Assembly: GCF_038002165.1 (NCBI RefSeq)
Contig: NZ_JBBOBR010000001.1
Span: 2,294,001-2,358,000 of the forward strand
Reading direction: 5' to 3'
Origin: Cytobacillus sp. FSL H8-0458
GTDB lineage: Bacteria > Bacillota > Bacilli > Bacillales > Cytobacillaceae
DNA length: 64,000 nucleotides
Below, piece after piece: positions 1 to 9,211 of this stretch (its first letter is position 1; each line of letters opens with the position of its first letter). Both the position numbers and the translations under genes were made by a program. The notes beneath the pieces are model-generated. The model was given only the letters and a program-made list of their open reading frames with translations, did not search any database and was not told the DNA's origin.

Positions 1-1345
1 CGGCTTCCCTAATGGCAGCGGAGGATTTCTCCCATTGCTGTGCCGCCTCTTTTTTGATTTCATCCATTCTTTGATTCACTTGCTCCAGGCCGCTGTTCTG
101 CTCAAGCTTCGCAATTTGCTGGGAAAGCGCGCGAATGCTTTGTTCCCCTTCATGCCATTCTTTTAGTAACAGCTGAAAAGCCAGCTCGTCTTTTCGCTCC
201 TGCTTTTCCTTCACCGCTTCCTGCAGAACTATATGCTTCTTCTGCTCTTCCGCTAATTTCTTCTCCCAATCCAGCACTTCCCGGTGAGCTTTTGCATACT
301 CAAGATTATCTTTCTGAAAACGCAGATCCACTTGCCTGCCTGTTAATTTTTCGATTTCTTTTTCCAGCTCAATGAGTGTTTCTTCTTCCGTTTTCTTCAA
401 ATGCTCCAAAGCGCCAAGCAGCTGTCTTCCAGCTTTAATACTGTCCTCCACAATTCCCTTATGCCCGACACCCTTTGCCAGACTCTCTTCAAAAGGAAGA
501 ATATCTTCCAGGAATTCTTTATGTGCCTGCTCTCTTTTCAGCAGAACAGGGAGGTCCTTCGCGATGCTTGCCTGACTCTTAAAAATTTCCACCAGATCGT
601 TCTTATGATGCTCCGTCCGGTGCAGAACCTGACTGACTGTAGGAATGATCCGCTTTTGGAACAGGGAATGATCATCTTCAGCACCTTCAAAAAATTTTCC
701 GACGCCGCCTTCATCCTTATTAATGTCCTTCATAATATCCCAATCTTTTCGGTTAATCCCATATGTATCCAGAATTCGGTAGTGTTTCTTTGTATCCCGG
801 TAAACATCGTACCCATTCCATTTTAAATAATCCTTCAGGCCTTCTGTTTCAGCCAGTTCTCCATCTTCATAAAGCGGAATATGTTCAAGAGATGCTTCTT
901 CTTTTCGTTCAAACTCCCTTGTATAAAAGGTAATATTCGGGACAATTTTCGCTTCCTGTTCAAGAGGTTTACTTTCTCCGCTCTCTTCATTCATTGAAAT
1001 ACGCTGGTCTGCTGAAAACATTCCGCCCGTCACCAAATGCCTGCGGTCAGCCCCGTCGAGCTCCCACTGTATGAGAACATGAAAGGTATAAGGAATAAAC
1101 TGCTCTTTATTATTAAAAAAGAATTGCTGATAAAAGCGATTATTCTGCTTTCCCCATGCGGTACCCGGCTTAAGGATCTGAAATATGGTCTGCAGGAAAA
1201 CACCTTTCCCTCCTCCATTCATCATCGAAATGAGGCCATTTGTGGAGGTTTCCTCATTATGAAAGTTAAATGTGGTGTCCCTATACTGCTTTTGCATGCC
1301 ATCATATTTCAGGCCGGCAATTCTAATTCGATGTATTTTCGGCAT
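1..1345 (-). CDS. jetC: Wadjet defence protein JetC, SMC-like ATPase (partial)
   Basis: N-terminal part of an SMC-like ATPase that runs off the left edge. About 448 codons are present and no stop is reached. The start is the ATG at 1345-1343, behind GAGGAGG and overlapping the end of jetB. The protein opens MPKIHRIRIAGLKYDG and has a P-loop-like NGGGKG near residues 43-48, followed by long charged, probably coiled-coil segments (LEKEIEKLTGRQ, KLAEEQKKH, REA at the edge). In Wadjet, JetC is the ATP-driven motor that works with the kleisin JetA and the kite protein JetB to extrude loops on circular plasmids, which JetD then cleaves. The assignment rests on the four-gene context as much as on this fragment. 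The ABC signature and Walker B lie outside the window, so completeness cannot be judged. Confidence 0.8.
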   Translation of the reverse strand, partial: MPKIHRIRIAGLKYDGMQKQYRDTTFNFHNEETSTNGLISMMNGGGKGVFLQTIFQILKPGTAWGKQNNRFYQQFFFNNKEQFIPYTFHVLIQWELDGADRRHLVTGGMFSADQRISMNEESGESKPLEQEAKIVPNITFYTREFERKEEASLEHIPLYEDGELAETEGLKDYLKWNGYDVYRDTKKHYRILDTYGINRKDWDIMKDINKDEGGVGKFFEGAEDDHSLFQKRIIPTVSQVLHRTEHHKNDLVEIFKSQASIAKDLPVLLKREQAHKEFLEDILPFEESLAKGVGHKGIVEDSIKAGRQLLGALEHLKKTEEETLIELEKEIEKLTGRQVDLRFQKDNLEYAKAHREVLDWEKKLAEEQKKHIVLQEAVKEKQERKDELAFQLLLKEWHEGEQSIRALSQQIAKLEQNSGLEQVNQRMDEIKKEAAQQWEKSSAAIREA

Positions 1346-2072
1346 GCTGATCCTCCTCTGTTTTCATCAATTCCTTGAACATCTCATAACGGTCATAGTC
1401 ATGATACAGGTATTCAATCCGTTCAAATAACTCCTGCTTTGGAATCGCCTTCGGTATATCCTCCCGATCCAGAATGACGATGAGTCCTTCTGTTTCCAAA
1501 AGACGCATGGCACTTGCAATCAAACCAATCCGCGTTCTGCGATTGGCTTTCCTGGCTCCATAATCATCTGTGTCGACCTCCATGTATTTCCATGTCGTCA
1601 CAACGTCTCTCATATCAATTTTTACTTCTTCTCCGAAATCCTGCTTTGCTTTAAGCAGGCTATCCCAATTCATGATGACATCATTCACTTGCCGTTCCAA
1701 TGTATAAAAGCTGATCCCTTCGCGCTTCGTGCGGATCTTAGCCGCCTGATTGCGGTCGATGCCCGCCAGGAATGCCATAATGACAACGCTCATCAGGTGA
1801 AAGTGTTTTTTTGTTTCAACCTGTTTATGCCTGTCCTTCATATGTGTAAAATTCGTCGCAAAAACAGAGCCGGTCGGCTGTACAACGAGCTGAATCCGTT
1901 TCGGCGATTCAATTATAAAGGTCCCGGATTCATCTGCCATTAAAAGCACCGTCTGTCTTACATCAGGATCGAAATACGCCTGAAAGTGCTCGCTGTTTTC
2001 ATCGATGACCTTATCTTTTAATAGCGTGAAATAAACTGCTGATGCAGTCTTAATACTATCTGCACTCATCAT
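1323..2072 (-). CDS. jetB: Wadjet defence protein JetB, kite-like subunit
   Basis: About 249 aa. The likely start is the first ATG of an ATGATG pair at 2072, because jetA ends in an overlapping ATGA and AGGAGG lies just upstream; a start further up at 2090 is open but less likely. The protein is basic to neutral and looks like two winged-helix-type regions (residues about 90-150 and 165-235), with no membrane segment and no enzyme motif. In Wadjet and MksBEF complexes the kite subunit dimerises and bridges kleisin and SMC. The family is very divergent, so the name follows from its place between jetA and jetC, its size and the tight overlaps. It may correspond to the family called DUF6063, which I recall only loosely. 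Confidence 0.72.
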   Translation of the reverse strand: MMSADSIKTASAVYFTLLKDKVIDENSEHFQAYFDPDVRQTVLLMADESGTFIIESPKRIQLVVQPTGSVFATNFTHMKDRHKQVETKKHFHLMSVVIMAFLAGIDRNQAAKIRTKREGISFYTLERQVNDVIMNWDSLLKAKQDFGEEVKIDMRDVVTTWKYMEVDTDDYGARKANRRTRIGLIASAMRLLETEGLIVILDREDIPKAIPKQELFERIEYLYHDYDRYEMFKELMKTEEDQHAENTSN

Positions 2073-3589
2073 TTCTCCTCCTGAACACAAATTTTAAACG
2101 GAGTGATTTTCATTTGATACCAGATGAAAGGTTCCGCCCGATGATCAAACTCGGTATAAAGTTTCAATCCTTCAAACACCTGGAATTGCGGATACTCTTG
2201 CATCAGTTTATAGAGGAGAATCTCCCTCTCATCGCTCAGCGTCTCTTCCCTCCGATGCAGCACCTGAACCTTCAGCGGCTTTTTATCAAACATCATCCAT
2301 AAATCAATCGTTTCCGATTCTTCAAACCATAAATCCTGCACCTCAAGCGGCAATGTCGTTAAATCAGCCAGGGAAAACTCTCCGTATGACTGCAAATATT
2401 GAAACACATAGCTCCAGGCCTTGATAACAGAATCCCAGTTCGTTACCCGCTGATGGGTAATACTTTCCTCTTCCGTTTCTTCCTCCATTGTCTCTGTCAG
2501 CTGCTTTTCATCAAATTCCTGTTCGCCCCAGATCCAATCCATGGGCAAAATAAATTCATTCTTTGGCGAGAATAAAGGACCCAGTACCTTCTCAACTTGA
2601 TCGAAGGAAGATGCCCCCTCCTTCATGAACCAATTTTCATAAATGTGCTCCCGAAACGAAACCAGGCTTGTTTCCCAAAACAGTGAAGGGTTTTCCGCTT
2701 TTAATTTCATTTCATAGGAGATATTCTGAATCACAAGCTTGGCAAAACGGTCATGCAATTGCCTTGTATGGCCGATCTTTTCCTGCAGGAGGATCAATTC
2801 TCTTTGAATGTGATCATCTTCCTCGTTTCTGCGTTTTGTCTTCTCAATCATACTGCTGATGGTACGGAAGTGATTTTTCTCTTCTTCAAATTGCTTCTCA
2901 ATTTCCGCACGGTTATCAGCCCTTTGCATTTCTTCTTCCATCAATAAGATTTTGGGATTATTGATCATTTCTTTTTGAAAGGAGAATTCTCTTGCCATTA
3001 AGCGGTTGACCCGTGAAATGAGGTGATCGAGGTTTCGGGTAGCTTTGCGGAAATTACCGTTTTTAATCAGCTGCATACTGTAGAGCTGTTCAATGGTGAT
3101 CGAGAATTCCTCCGCCATTTCCCTGCTCATGAAAATCATTTCCTGTGAGACATCTGTGAGCTTATAGACGATTGATCCGCCCATCTCCAGGTTTGTATAT
3201 AATTCATCCATTGTCACATAGCGGAATACCTGCGTCTCCCATGACTGTCTGATTTCATCGTAATAAAGGGCTTCAAACGGCCTGCTGTATTCTTCTTTTC
3301 CCTGATACAGAAGCCCGCTTGTGATTCGTTCAATCTGCTTTTCATCAGCCAAAAGCTTCATTTGTTTAATCGAATCTTCCACCATATATTTGATATCCGA
3401 TTTTCTCCGATGATCATCATCATTCAATTCCCGATAGAAAATGGTGAGGAGCACGTGCATCAGAATCGTCTGGATATGAGGCTTCAGCTCTCCGACTTCC
3501 ATTCCTCTTCCAAGCTCAAACAGCGGGTTTAAACGCTGCATCCGCTGGGCGAATCCTTCCCATGACTCGTTCACATCCATCTCCTCCAT
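2069..3589 (-). CDS. jetA: Wadjet defence protein JetA, kleisin-like subunit
   Basis: 506 aa, mostly charged and helical, with a probable coiled coil at about residues 225-290 (many E, K and R heptads) and an acidic patch EEETEEESI near residue 370. No signal peptide or transmembrane segment. JetA is the kleisin that closes the JetC ring. It overlaps jetD upstream by 19 nt and jetB downstream by an ATGA, so the operon is translationally coupled. The ATG at 3589 lies inside the purine-rich GGAGGAG; a GTG at 3574, eight bases after GGAGG, is an equally good start. Function is inferred from operon position and from resemblance in size and composition to the JetA family. Confidence 0.74.
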   Translation of the reverse strand: MEEMDVNESWEGFAQRMQRLNPLFELGRGMEVGELKPHIQTILMHVLLTIFYRELNDDDHRRKSDIKYMVEDSIKQMKLLADEKQIERITSGLLYQGKEEYSRPFEALYYDEIRQSWETQVFRYVTMDELYTNLEMGGSIVYKLTDVSQEMIFMSREMAEEFSITIEQLYSMQLIKNGNFRKATRNLDHLISRVNRLMAREFSFQKEMINNPKILLMEEEMQRADNRAEIEKQFEEEKNHFRTISSMIEKTKRRNEEDDHIQRELILLQEKIGHTRQLHDRFAKLVIQNISYEMKLKAENPSLFWETSLVSFREHIYENWFMKEGASSFDQVEKVLGPLFSPKNEFILPMDWIWGEQEFDEKQLTETMEEETEEESITHQRVTNWDSVIKAWSYVFQYLQSYGEFSLADLTTLPLEVQDLWFEESETIDLWMMFDKKPLKVQVLHRREETLSDEREILLYKLMQEYPQFQVFEGLKLYTEFDHRAEPFIWYQMKITPFKICVQEEK

Positions 3590-4644
3590 GTTTCAATTGT
3601 CAGCACTTCCTGAGGAATCCGTTTATTTTCCTGCCATAATTGCAATAAGAGTTTTTGCTCTTCTTCCGTAAACCACTTGAAGAAAGCATCACGGTATTTA
3701 AGATATTGAAGCTGGCCAGATTTCTGTTCATTTCTTTGTTCCATACAATCAAGCATTTTACGATAAATTTTCAATGCAGGCTGAATGCAGCATTCCGGAT
3801 ATTTTTCAATCAGCCGGGTCATGATTCCGCAGCCCGCAGCATCAAGATCTCCTGCATAATAGAAGAGATACGATTTAGCCGGGAAAATTTTAAAGAAAAA
3901 CGAAAAGCTCCGTTCAATTTTCGTGCCTTCTCCATAAATGATCAGTTCCGGCTCGTAATCCAGCAGATCGCTTTCCAATAATTGAATGGAAGTATGGAAG
4001 AATGATAGATTCTCAACAATCAGCACTCGCTGAATATCTTTAATTTCTTTTCCCTGTTTCATCCAAAACACAAAAGGCTCCCCGTATCTAACCACTTTCA
4101 GCTGCTCTTCAGATACACCAATTCGTGCTAAAAAACCTTTTCCATCAGGAAAACTGATCACATCCTGCAGGAATTTTTCATGGCCGAACAGCTCCAGGCT
4201 TCTTTCCTCAAGTGAAACGGTTTCCCGTTCGCCGCTGGATTGGAGAAAAGCATATAAATTCTTGACGCGGCTCCATTCCTCTTTCGTCTGCCATTCAGGG
4301 TGCCGTTCATAAAACGAAAAATCGAACCGATCATTTAACTTCATCATCTCGAGACGATCCCATTTGCCGGTGTGAGCTTTCACGTTCACCCAGAAATATA
4401 AAGGCATAGACGGGGTTTTCCCGTTGTATTGATGATTATGTATAGGTGCCAGCTGCCCTTCGTCCTGCAATGATTGAATGGCTTCATAAAATAGCGAATA
4501 ACCGTCCATTTCATAATAATCATCCAGCAATTTGCGCAGCTGAAATTCCAAATCATTTATGTTTAACTTCTTCTTTTGCTTAGGGTGCTGAATATCTTCA
4601 ATGAAACTTCTCACCCTTGTTTCGATGATGTTGATTTTGTTCAC
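3571..4644 (-). CDS. jetD: Wadjet defence protein JetD, Toprim-type nuclease subunit
   Basis: 357 aa. The C-terminal third has the Toprim-like signature YYAGDLDAAGCGIM (about residues 280-293), with the paired acidic residues of a metal-binding DxD, as in the topoisomerase VI-like nuclease domain of JetD. The N-terminal part is helical and probably binds DNA. In Wadjet, JetD cuts plasmid DNA once the JetABC motor stalls. It is the first gene of a four-gene minus-strand operon (jetD-jetA-jetB-jetC), an order I associate with Wadjet type II. The start ATG at 4644 follows AAGAAGGTGAACAAA. The upstream 110 bp to the hairpin at 4753-4808 must hold the promoter. Confidence 0.8.
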   Translation of the reverse strand: MNKINIIETRVRSFIEDIQHPKQKKKLNINDLEFQLRKLLDDYYEMDGYSLFYEAIQSLQDEGQLAPIHNHQYNGKTPSMPLYFWVNVKAHTGKWDRLEMMKLNDRFDFSFYERHPEWQTKEEWSRVKNLYAFLQSSGERETVSLEERSLELFGHEKFLQDVISFPDGKGFLARIGVSEEQLKVVRYGEPFVFWMKQGKEIKDIQRVLIVENLSFFHTSIQLLESDLLDYEPELIIYGEGTKIERSFSFFFKIFPAKSYLFYYAGDLDAAGCGIMTRLIEKYPECCIQPALKIYRKMLDCMEQRNEQKSGQLQYLKYRDAFFKWFTEEEQKLLLQLWQENKRIPQEVLTIETWRRWM

Positions 4645-4752
4645 CTTCTTAAACTTCGTGAGTAATCTGAATAGAGTTTTCCCATTAGATTGGTCAATTT
4701 TATTATAAACTAGTTGAGGAAGGGATGGTAATTGGATTTTTTAATAGCAGGT

Positions 4753-4808
4753 TTAAAAAGGTGCATGCCCTCTGTTAACTTTATATGTTAACAGAGGGCA
4801 TGCACCTT
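4753..4808 (-). terminator. Perfect 22-bp hairpin terminator of the catabolic operon
   Basis: Arms 4758-4779 and 4787-4808 are exact inverse complements with a 7-nt loop. Read on the minus strand the hairpin is followed by TTTTT, so it fits an intrinsic terminator ending the operon whose last gene stops at 5019 and shielding jetD. The rest of the gap between jetD and the SDR (4645-4752 and 4809-5018) shows nothing else I can name. Confidence 0.75.
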
Positions 4809-5018
4809 GGTTAGTTCACGACATGAAAGACGATTTATGTTGAATTCTCAATAGGCATCTTTTGCCTAATAATCTCGAGGATTAAATTCTTAACCTCTTC
4901 CTCTCAAATAGTTGCTTTAATATAAGAACTGCATCCTCTGTAATATCCCTAATTGACAAGCTACATATAAAAAACCAGATTTGGAAACAGGAATTAATCA
5001 TATGGTAACAGGACCTCC

Positions 5019-5819
5019 TTACTTATTAGATACATGCAGCCCTGGTTTAAACAAGTTCGTTAATCCAGTATCAATAAATAGCTCCTGCCCACTGATTCCT
5101 TGTGCCAGTGTACTGGCTAGAAAGAGACAGCTGAAGGCTATTTCTTCGGTTTGAATAAACCTTTTTTGCGGAACATGTCCCAAAATAAGCTCCTCCGCCT
5201 CTTCATAAGGAATATCATGAATCTCGGCAATCCCTTGAACAAGCTTCTCCTTCATTGCTGTGTCAGCCCATCCGGGACATAGAGCATTAACGGTTATACC
5301 ATCCTTGGCCAATTCCAGCGCCCACACCTTTGTCAAATTAGAAACAGCTGCCTTCGTAGAGGAATAAAGGCTGTAAGTCTCCAATCCAACTTTTGCAGTC
5401 ATGGAAGAAAGATTAATGATCCGCCCTCTCCCTGACACCTTCAATTTCCTCAAAAGATTTTTTGTCACCAGCATTGTGCCCCGGACATTAATATCATAGA
5501 TCCGATTCCAGCCTTCCACACAAATATTCTCAAGCTTTGATTTACTAATAATGCCTGCATTGTTGATCAGAACATCGACCGTTCCCCACGTGTTCCCCAC
5601 CGCATTTAAGATTGCACTTTCTTCAGTAACATCCAATTCGAGATACTGAAAACTAGAAGGGTATTCTGCCAACAATTGCTTCACTGCATCCGTTTGTTGA
5701 ATATCCCAATTACTCACGTTCGCTCCTTTTTGTAAAAATGCCTGACAAATAGCTAACCCGATTCCACTGCTTCCGCCTGTAACAACAACGTTTCGCTCTT
5801 TAACATCCAATTCAAACAT
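5019..5819 (-). CDS. SDR family NAD(P)-dependent oxidoreductase
   Basis: 266 aa classical short-chain dehydrogenase. TGGSSGIG (residues 14-21) is the dinucleotide loop, NNAG sits at 86-89, Ser at about 139 and YSSTK at 152-156 give the catalytic Ser-Tyr-Lys. It ends FKPGLHVSNK. It is the last gene of the minus-strand sugar or polyol operon, 112 bp after the second permease gene and in front of the terminator at 4753-4808. It probably oxidises or reduces a hydroxyl of the imported substrate or of an intermediate; the substrate cannot be read from the sequence. Asp39 after the second strand (SNWDIQ) suggests a preference for NAD over NADP. Confidence 0.85.
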   Translation of the reverse strand: MFELDVKERNVVVTGGSSGIGLAICQAFLQKGANVSNWDIQQTDAVKQLLAEYPSSFQYLELDVTEESAILNAVGNTWGTVDVLINNAGIISKSKLENICVEGWNRIYDINVRGTMLVTKNLLRKLKVSGRGRIINLSSMTAKVGLETYSLYSSTKAAVSNLTKVWALELAKDGITVNALCPGWADTAMKEKLVQGIAEIHDIPYEEAEELILGHVPQKRFIQTEEIAFSCLFLASTLAQGISGQELFIDTGLTNLFKPGLHVSNK

Positions 5820-5931
5820 AGCCGTTCATCTCCCAACTGCCACGGTGACGCTCTTCCGGCCTAGGGCCAGGTAACCGTCCGCATTGTGTTCATTGTTATG
5901 CAAAAAAACCCTGTAGAGCCGTCTCCCTGGT

Positions 5932-6762
5932 TTAACCCTTCACTGCTCCCGCAGTCAGCCCTTTAATAAAGTATCTAGTAACGAAGGAAAATAGGATGAC
6001 CATTGGAACAATAATCATCGCTGCACCAGCGAGCAATTCTCCGCGCTGAAGGGATGTCGATTCTTTAATTCCCGCTAACCCGATAGGAATCGTTTTATTC
6101 ACTTCCGAAGAAACCATCATAAGCCCAAACGTATAGTCCGTAAAGGATACTATGAACGAAAAGACCCCTACACTGATAACCCCAGGAATAAGCAAAGGCA
6201 AAATCACTCGATACAATGCCTGAAACCGGCTTGCTCCATCCATCCAGGCACTTTCCTCCAGCTCAAAAGGGATCGTCTTGAAAAAGCTATTAAGCATCCA
6301 CACTCCAAACGGCAACGTCATCGCAATATGGGAAATCGTTAACCCAAATAACGAATCCTCAATACCAAAGGAAATGAACATTCCTAAAAGTGGAATCGCT
6401 AATAACATCGGCGGCAGCATGTAGCCAATTAACATACCATTTAACAGTAAATTTTTTCCACGAAACTGAAAACGAGTCAGCACGTAGGCAATGAGACTTG
6501 AAAAAATAACAGTAACAACCGTCGTAGCTACCGCTACAATGAAACTATTCTTGTAATATAATGGGAAATTCGTCTCGTTCCATATATTAATGAAGAAGGT
6601 TAAATCAAATGATGTAGGCAATAAGGAGGTACTATCTTCAAAAAAGCCTTTGACCCCGCGTAATGGTGAGATCGTAATCCAATAGATCGGAAAAAAAGAA
6701 TAGAGAAATACAAAAGCTGCCAGGATATAGATTGTGGCCTGAGACCTTATGCTCCTTTTCAT
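5932..6762 (-). CDS. Carbohydrate ABC transporter permease (MalG type)
   Basis: 276 aa, about six transmembrane helices starting with one at residues 10-30. The cytoplasmic EAA loop is ELEESAWMDGASRFQALYRVILP (only the core ESAWMDGAS...ILP is diagnostic), at about residues 163-185. CUT1-family inner-membrane subunit, the MalG-like partner of the upstream permease, with which it overlaps by four bases (ATGA type). The ATPase subunit is absent from the operon. That is common in Bacillus, where a shared MsmX-like ATPase serves several importers. The substrate is unknown, presumably a sugar or polyol given the neighbouring kinase and dehydrogenases. Confidence 0.9.
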   Translation of the reverse strand: MKRSIRSQATIYILAAFVFLYSFFPIYWITISPLRGVKGFFEDSTSLLPTSFDLTFFINIWNETNFPLYYKNSFIVAVATTVVTVIFSSLIAYVLTRFQFRGKNLLLNGMLIGYMLPPMLLAIPLLGMFISFGIEDSLFGLTISHIAMTLPFGVWMLNSFFKTIPFELEESAWMDGASRFQALYRVILPLLIPGVISVGVFSFIVSFTDYTFGLMMVSSEVNKTIPIGLAGIKESTSLQRGELLAGAAMIIVPMVILFSFVTRYFIKGLTAGAVKG

Positions 6763-7673
6763 AGGCTGCCGTCTCCTTTAATAGAGATTCCTTGACTTGA
6801 CACTTGCTCCATCTTCGCCGCCGCTTTCCTTTTTTTCAAACGCTTTTTCTCTGGTGAATAGTTAGTAATTTTTAAGTAAACATACATAATAACCATCATG
6901 AAAAAAGCGGAAGTGACTGCCACTGTCGCTCCATAGCCCACTTCATTAAGCTTGAACGTATTTAAATAAATATAGATTGGCAATGTTTCTGTTTTTTCAA
7001 GCGGACCGCCGCCCGTTAACAACCACACCAAGTCAAATTTATTAAACATCCAAAGTCCGCGAAGAAGAACAATCGTAATTAACAAGTCTTTCATCATAGG
7101 AATCGTAATTCTCCAAAATTGCTGCCAGCTGTTGGCCCCGTCCAGTGTCGCACTCTCATACAAATCATGCGATATCGTCTGTAAGCCTGAAAGGAAAACA
7201 AGAGTGACAAAGGGAGTCCATGTCCATACAGATAAAAGGATGGAAGTGAACATGGCAAGATCCATAGATAAGAAATTAATATTACCTAACCCCAGGGATG
7301 CCAATGCTTTGTTGATAATTCCAAAGTTCGTATCAAGAATCCATTCCCAGCCCATAGTGACGACAATGACTGGAATGATATAAGGGACAACAGAAACCCC
7401 TCTGACAAAATCCCTTCCCTTAAATTGCTGATTAAGGATTAAGGCAATTACAATACCAAAAATAATTTGCAAAAATATCGAACCAAGTGCATAGACTAAT
7501 GTTTGCCATAAATCCCGCCAAAACCTTGTATCCTGCAAGAGATTCAGATAATTCTCCAAACCGACAAACGTTGGGAGTCCCACAAAGCTGGAGGCTTCGT
7601 AAAGACTATAGCTGATGGCAAAGCCTGTAGGAATAATAATCACGAATGTGAATATTAGTAGACCGGGTATCAA
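6759..7673 (-). CDS. Carbohydrate ABC transporter permease (MalF type)
   Basis: 304 aa as counted from the TTG at 7673; six transmembrane helices and the EAA loop ESATLDGANSWQQFWRITIP at about residues 177-196. MalF-like partner of the downstream permease. The TTG start would begin inside the first membrane helix. The frame stays open upstream to a stop at 7737, and MERKLSKRDITLVLLFL-like residues are encoded if translation begins at an ATC codon (7721-7719) that lies eight bases after a perfect AGGAGG. No ATG, GTG or TTG exists in that stretch. The real N-terminus is therefore probably at 7721, with either a rare ATC start or a sequence error in an ATG. Confidence 0.88.
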   Translation of the reverse strand: MIPGLLIFTFVIIIPTGFAISYSLYEASSFVGLPTFVGLENYLNLLQDTRFWRDLWQTLVYALGSIFLQIIFGIVIALILNQQFKGRDFVRGVSVVPYIIPVIVVTMGWEWILDTNFGIINKALASLGLGNINFLSMDLAMFTSILLSVWTWTPFVTLVFLSGLQTISHDLYESATLDGANSWQQFWRITIPMMKDLLITIVLLRGLWMFNKFDLVWLLTGGGPLEKTETLPIYIYLNTFKLNEVGYGATVAVTSAFFMMVIMYVYLKITNYSPEKKRLKKRKAAAKMEQVSSQGISIKGDGSL

Positions 7674-7718
7674 AAAAAGGAGTACCAGGGTAATATCTCG
7701 TTTGGAAAGCTTCCTTTC

Positions 7719-7735
7719 GATCTTAATCGCCTCCT
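7719..7735 (-). promoter_or_regulatory. Ribosome site preceding an apparent ATC start
   Basis: On the minus strand AGGAGG (7735-7730) is followed by CGATTAAG and then ATC (7721-7719), an ideal 8-nt spacing. An ATT at 7727-7725 is too close, at 2 nt. The codons after ATC (GAA AGG AAG CTT TCC AAA CGA) give a basic N-terminus typical of MalF-type permeases. This decides the start of the permease gene in favour of 7721 over the internal TTG at 7673. Confidence 0.6.
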
Positions 7736-7783
7736 ATTCGTAGAGGAGCCAGGCAGATCTCTAGAATCTGCCTGACTTAAACT

Positions 7784-9133
7784 CTATTTCTCTCCAACTA
7801 TCTTTCTTATCTCATCTGCAATTTCTTCCACAGCCTTTTCAGGGCCCTCGTTATTTAACGTGACTTTTTGGAATAACTTTGGAATTAAGAATGCTTCAAA
7901 TACTTTACCTGGACGTGCATCCGTTTCAGGTCCATCTGAGTCGATGGAGTGCAATTCTGCATTTTTCAAAATTTCATATTGCGGCTCCACACCCGTTTCC
8001 CAATATTTCGTAATAATTGGGTCGGAACGCCATTCTTCACTGTTATAAATAGACTCTTGAGCCGGGAAGTAATGAACCCCATCGGTATGCAAGAAATCAT
8101 TCAGCTTTTCTTTATAGAACCATTCCACAAAATTCTTTGTTTCATCTGTATGATCGGTCTTCAACACTGCCATGGAATCATAGCCTAGAGAAGCCGCTAC
8201 ACTGTTACCATCCTTCATTGGGATCCCAAACACTTGAAATTTATCTGCTAGGCTTGGATTTTTAGTTTCCAAAATATCAACTAATCTTCCAGAGTAAAAG
8301 GTCATGCCTACCTGTTCAGAAATAAAGGCTTCTGTCATCTCGGCATAGGAAGCGCTTGTCGCCTCTGCCGGCATGTACGGGTGAAGTTCCTTCAAAAGGT
8401 TAAGAGATTCAACCACCTTTGGCTTCATATCATCTGAATCAAGAATGACCTTCCAATTGTCATCAAAAATTCGGACGTTATTGGCCCACAATAAGCTGCT
8501 AGTAATCCAGTTTGTCGCCCCATCAGAGGATAATGGCATAATCAAACCATATTTATTATTCTCTTTATCCGTTAATGCTTTCGCGACGTTAACAAATTCA
8601 TCCCATGTTTTTGGAACGGATAATCCCTTTTCCTTTAACCAGTCTGTTCGAACGTATCCATACGCTAAGTTATAATCATATGGAATCCAGTACGTTTTCC
8701 CTTTAATTGGAAACAAGATATGCCCGTTGTAGAAGTCTTCCTTACCGCCAAGGTTTTCAATGATATCGTCCACTTCAGCTAACTTTCCTTGTTCCTCTAG
8801 AATAGATATATGTCCAATAAAACCGGTCAAAAACGCACTATATTGGGCTGAAGTTCCGTAGCTGGCATTTATTTTTGTAAAAATATCTGCTAGTGGAACT
8901 GCTTCTACTTCCACTTTGACTCCAAATTGCTTCCCGTACTCTTCTCCTGCTTTTTGCAGAACTTCCATTGTTTCTGGTCCTGTTTCTACAGAAGCAATCC
9001 GAATAATGGTGTCACCTTCCTTCTTTGTTTCCTCTTTTGTTTCCGTTGGCTTCGCCGAGCTGCCTAAACACCCTGAAAGGATCCCCGCTACTAAACTACT
9101 TACTAAGAATAATAGAAACCATTTTTTTCTCAT
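7784..9133 (-). CDS. Sugar ABC transporter substrate-binding lipoprotein
   Basis: About 449 aa. The N-terminus MRKKWFLLFLVSSL is a lipoprotein signal with lipobox LSGC (Cys near residue 22), then a Ser/Lys/Glu-rich linker (KPTETKEETKKEG). The rest is a type-1 solute-binding fold of the CUT1 group (RTDWLKEKGLSVPKTWDEF and YDSMAVLKTDHTDETKNF are characteristic stretches). It would sit on the outer face of the membrane and deliver substrate to the two downstream permeases. The ATG at 9133 was chosen; a TTG directly before it at 9136 is possible, as GGGAG lies 7 nt from the TTG and 10 nt from the ATG. It is placed between the kinase gene and the permeases, as in complete import-and-phosphorylate operons. 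Confidence 0.9.
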   Translation of the reverse strand: MRKKWFLLFLVSSLVAGILSGCLGSSAKPTETKEETKKEGDTIIRIASVETGPETMEVLQKAGEEYGKQFGVKVEVEAVPLADIFTKINASYGTSAQYSAFLTGFIGHISILEEQGKLAEVDDIIENLGGKEDFYNGHILFPIKGKTYWIPYDYNLAYGYVRTDWLKEKGLSVPKTWDEFVNVAKALTDKENNKYGLIMPLSSDGATNWITSSLLWANNVRIFDDNWKVILDSDDMKPKVVESLNLLKELHPYMPAEATSASYAEMTEAFISEQVGMTFYSGRLVDILETKNPSLADKFQVFGIPMKDGNSVAASLGYDSMAVLKTDHTDETKNFVEWFYKEKLNDFLHTDGVHYFPAQESIYNSEEWRSDPIITKYWETGVEPQYEILKNAELHSIDSDGPETDARPGKVFEAFLIPKLFQKVTLNNEGPEKAVEEIADEIRKIVGEK

Positions 9134-9211
9134 CAATTTTCCACTCCCTTTATATAGAATGCCTTAGGAAAGGCTAACTCCTAATTTTACAACTTCTATC
9201 CCGATAAATAG

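Noticed and set aside
1037..1378. Plus-strand open frame of 113 codons
   Set aside because: Antisense to the start of jetC and the end of jetB, which have good ribosome sites and a P-loop.
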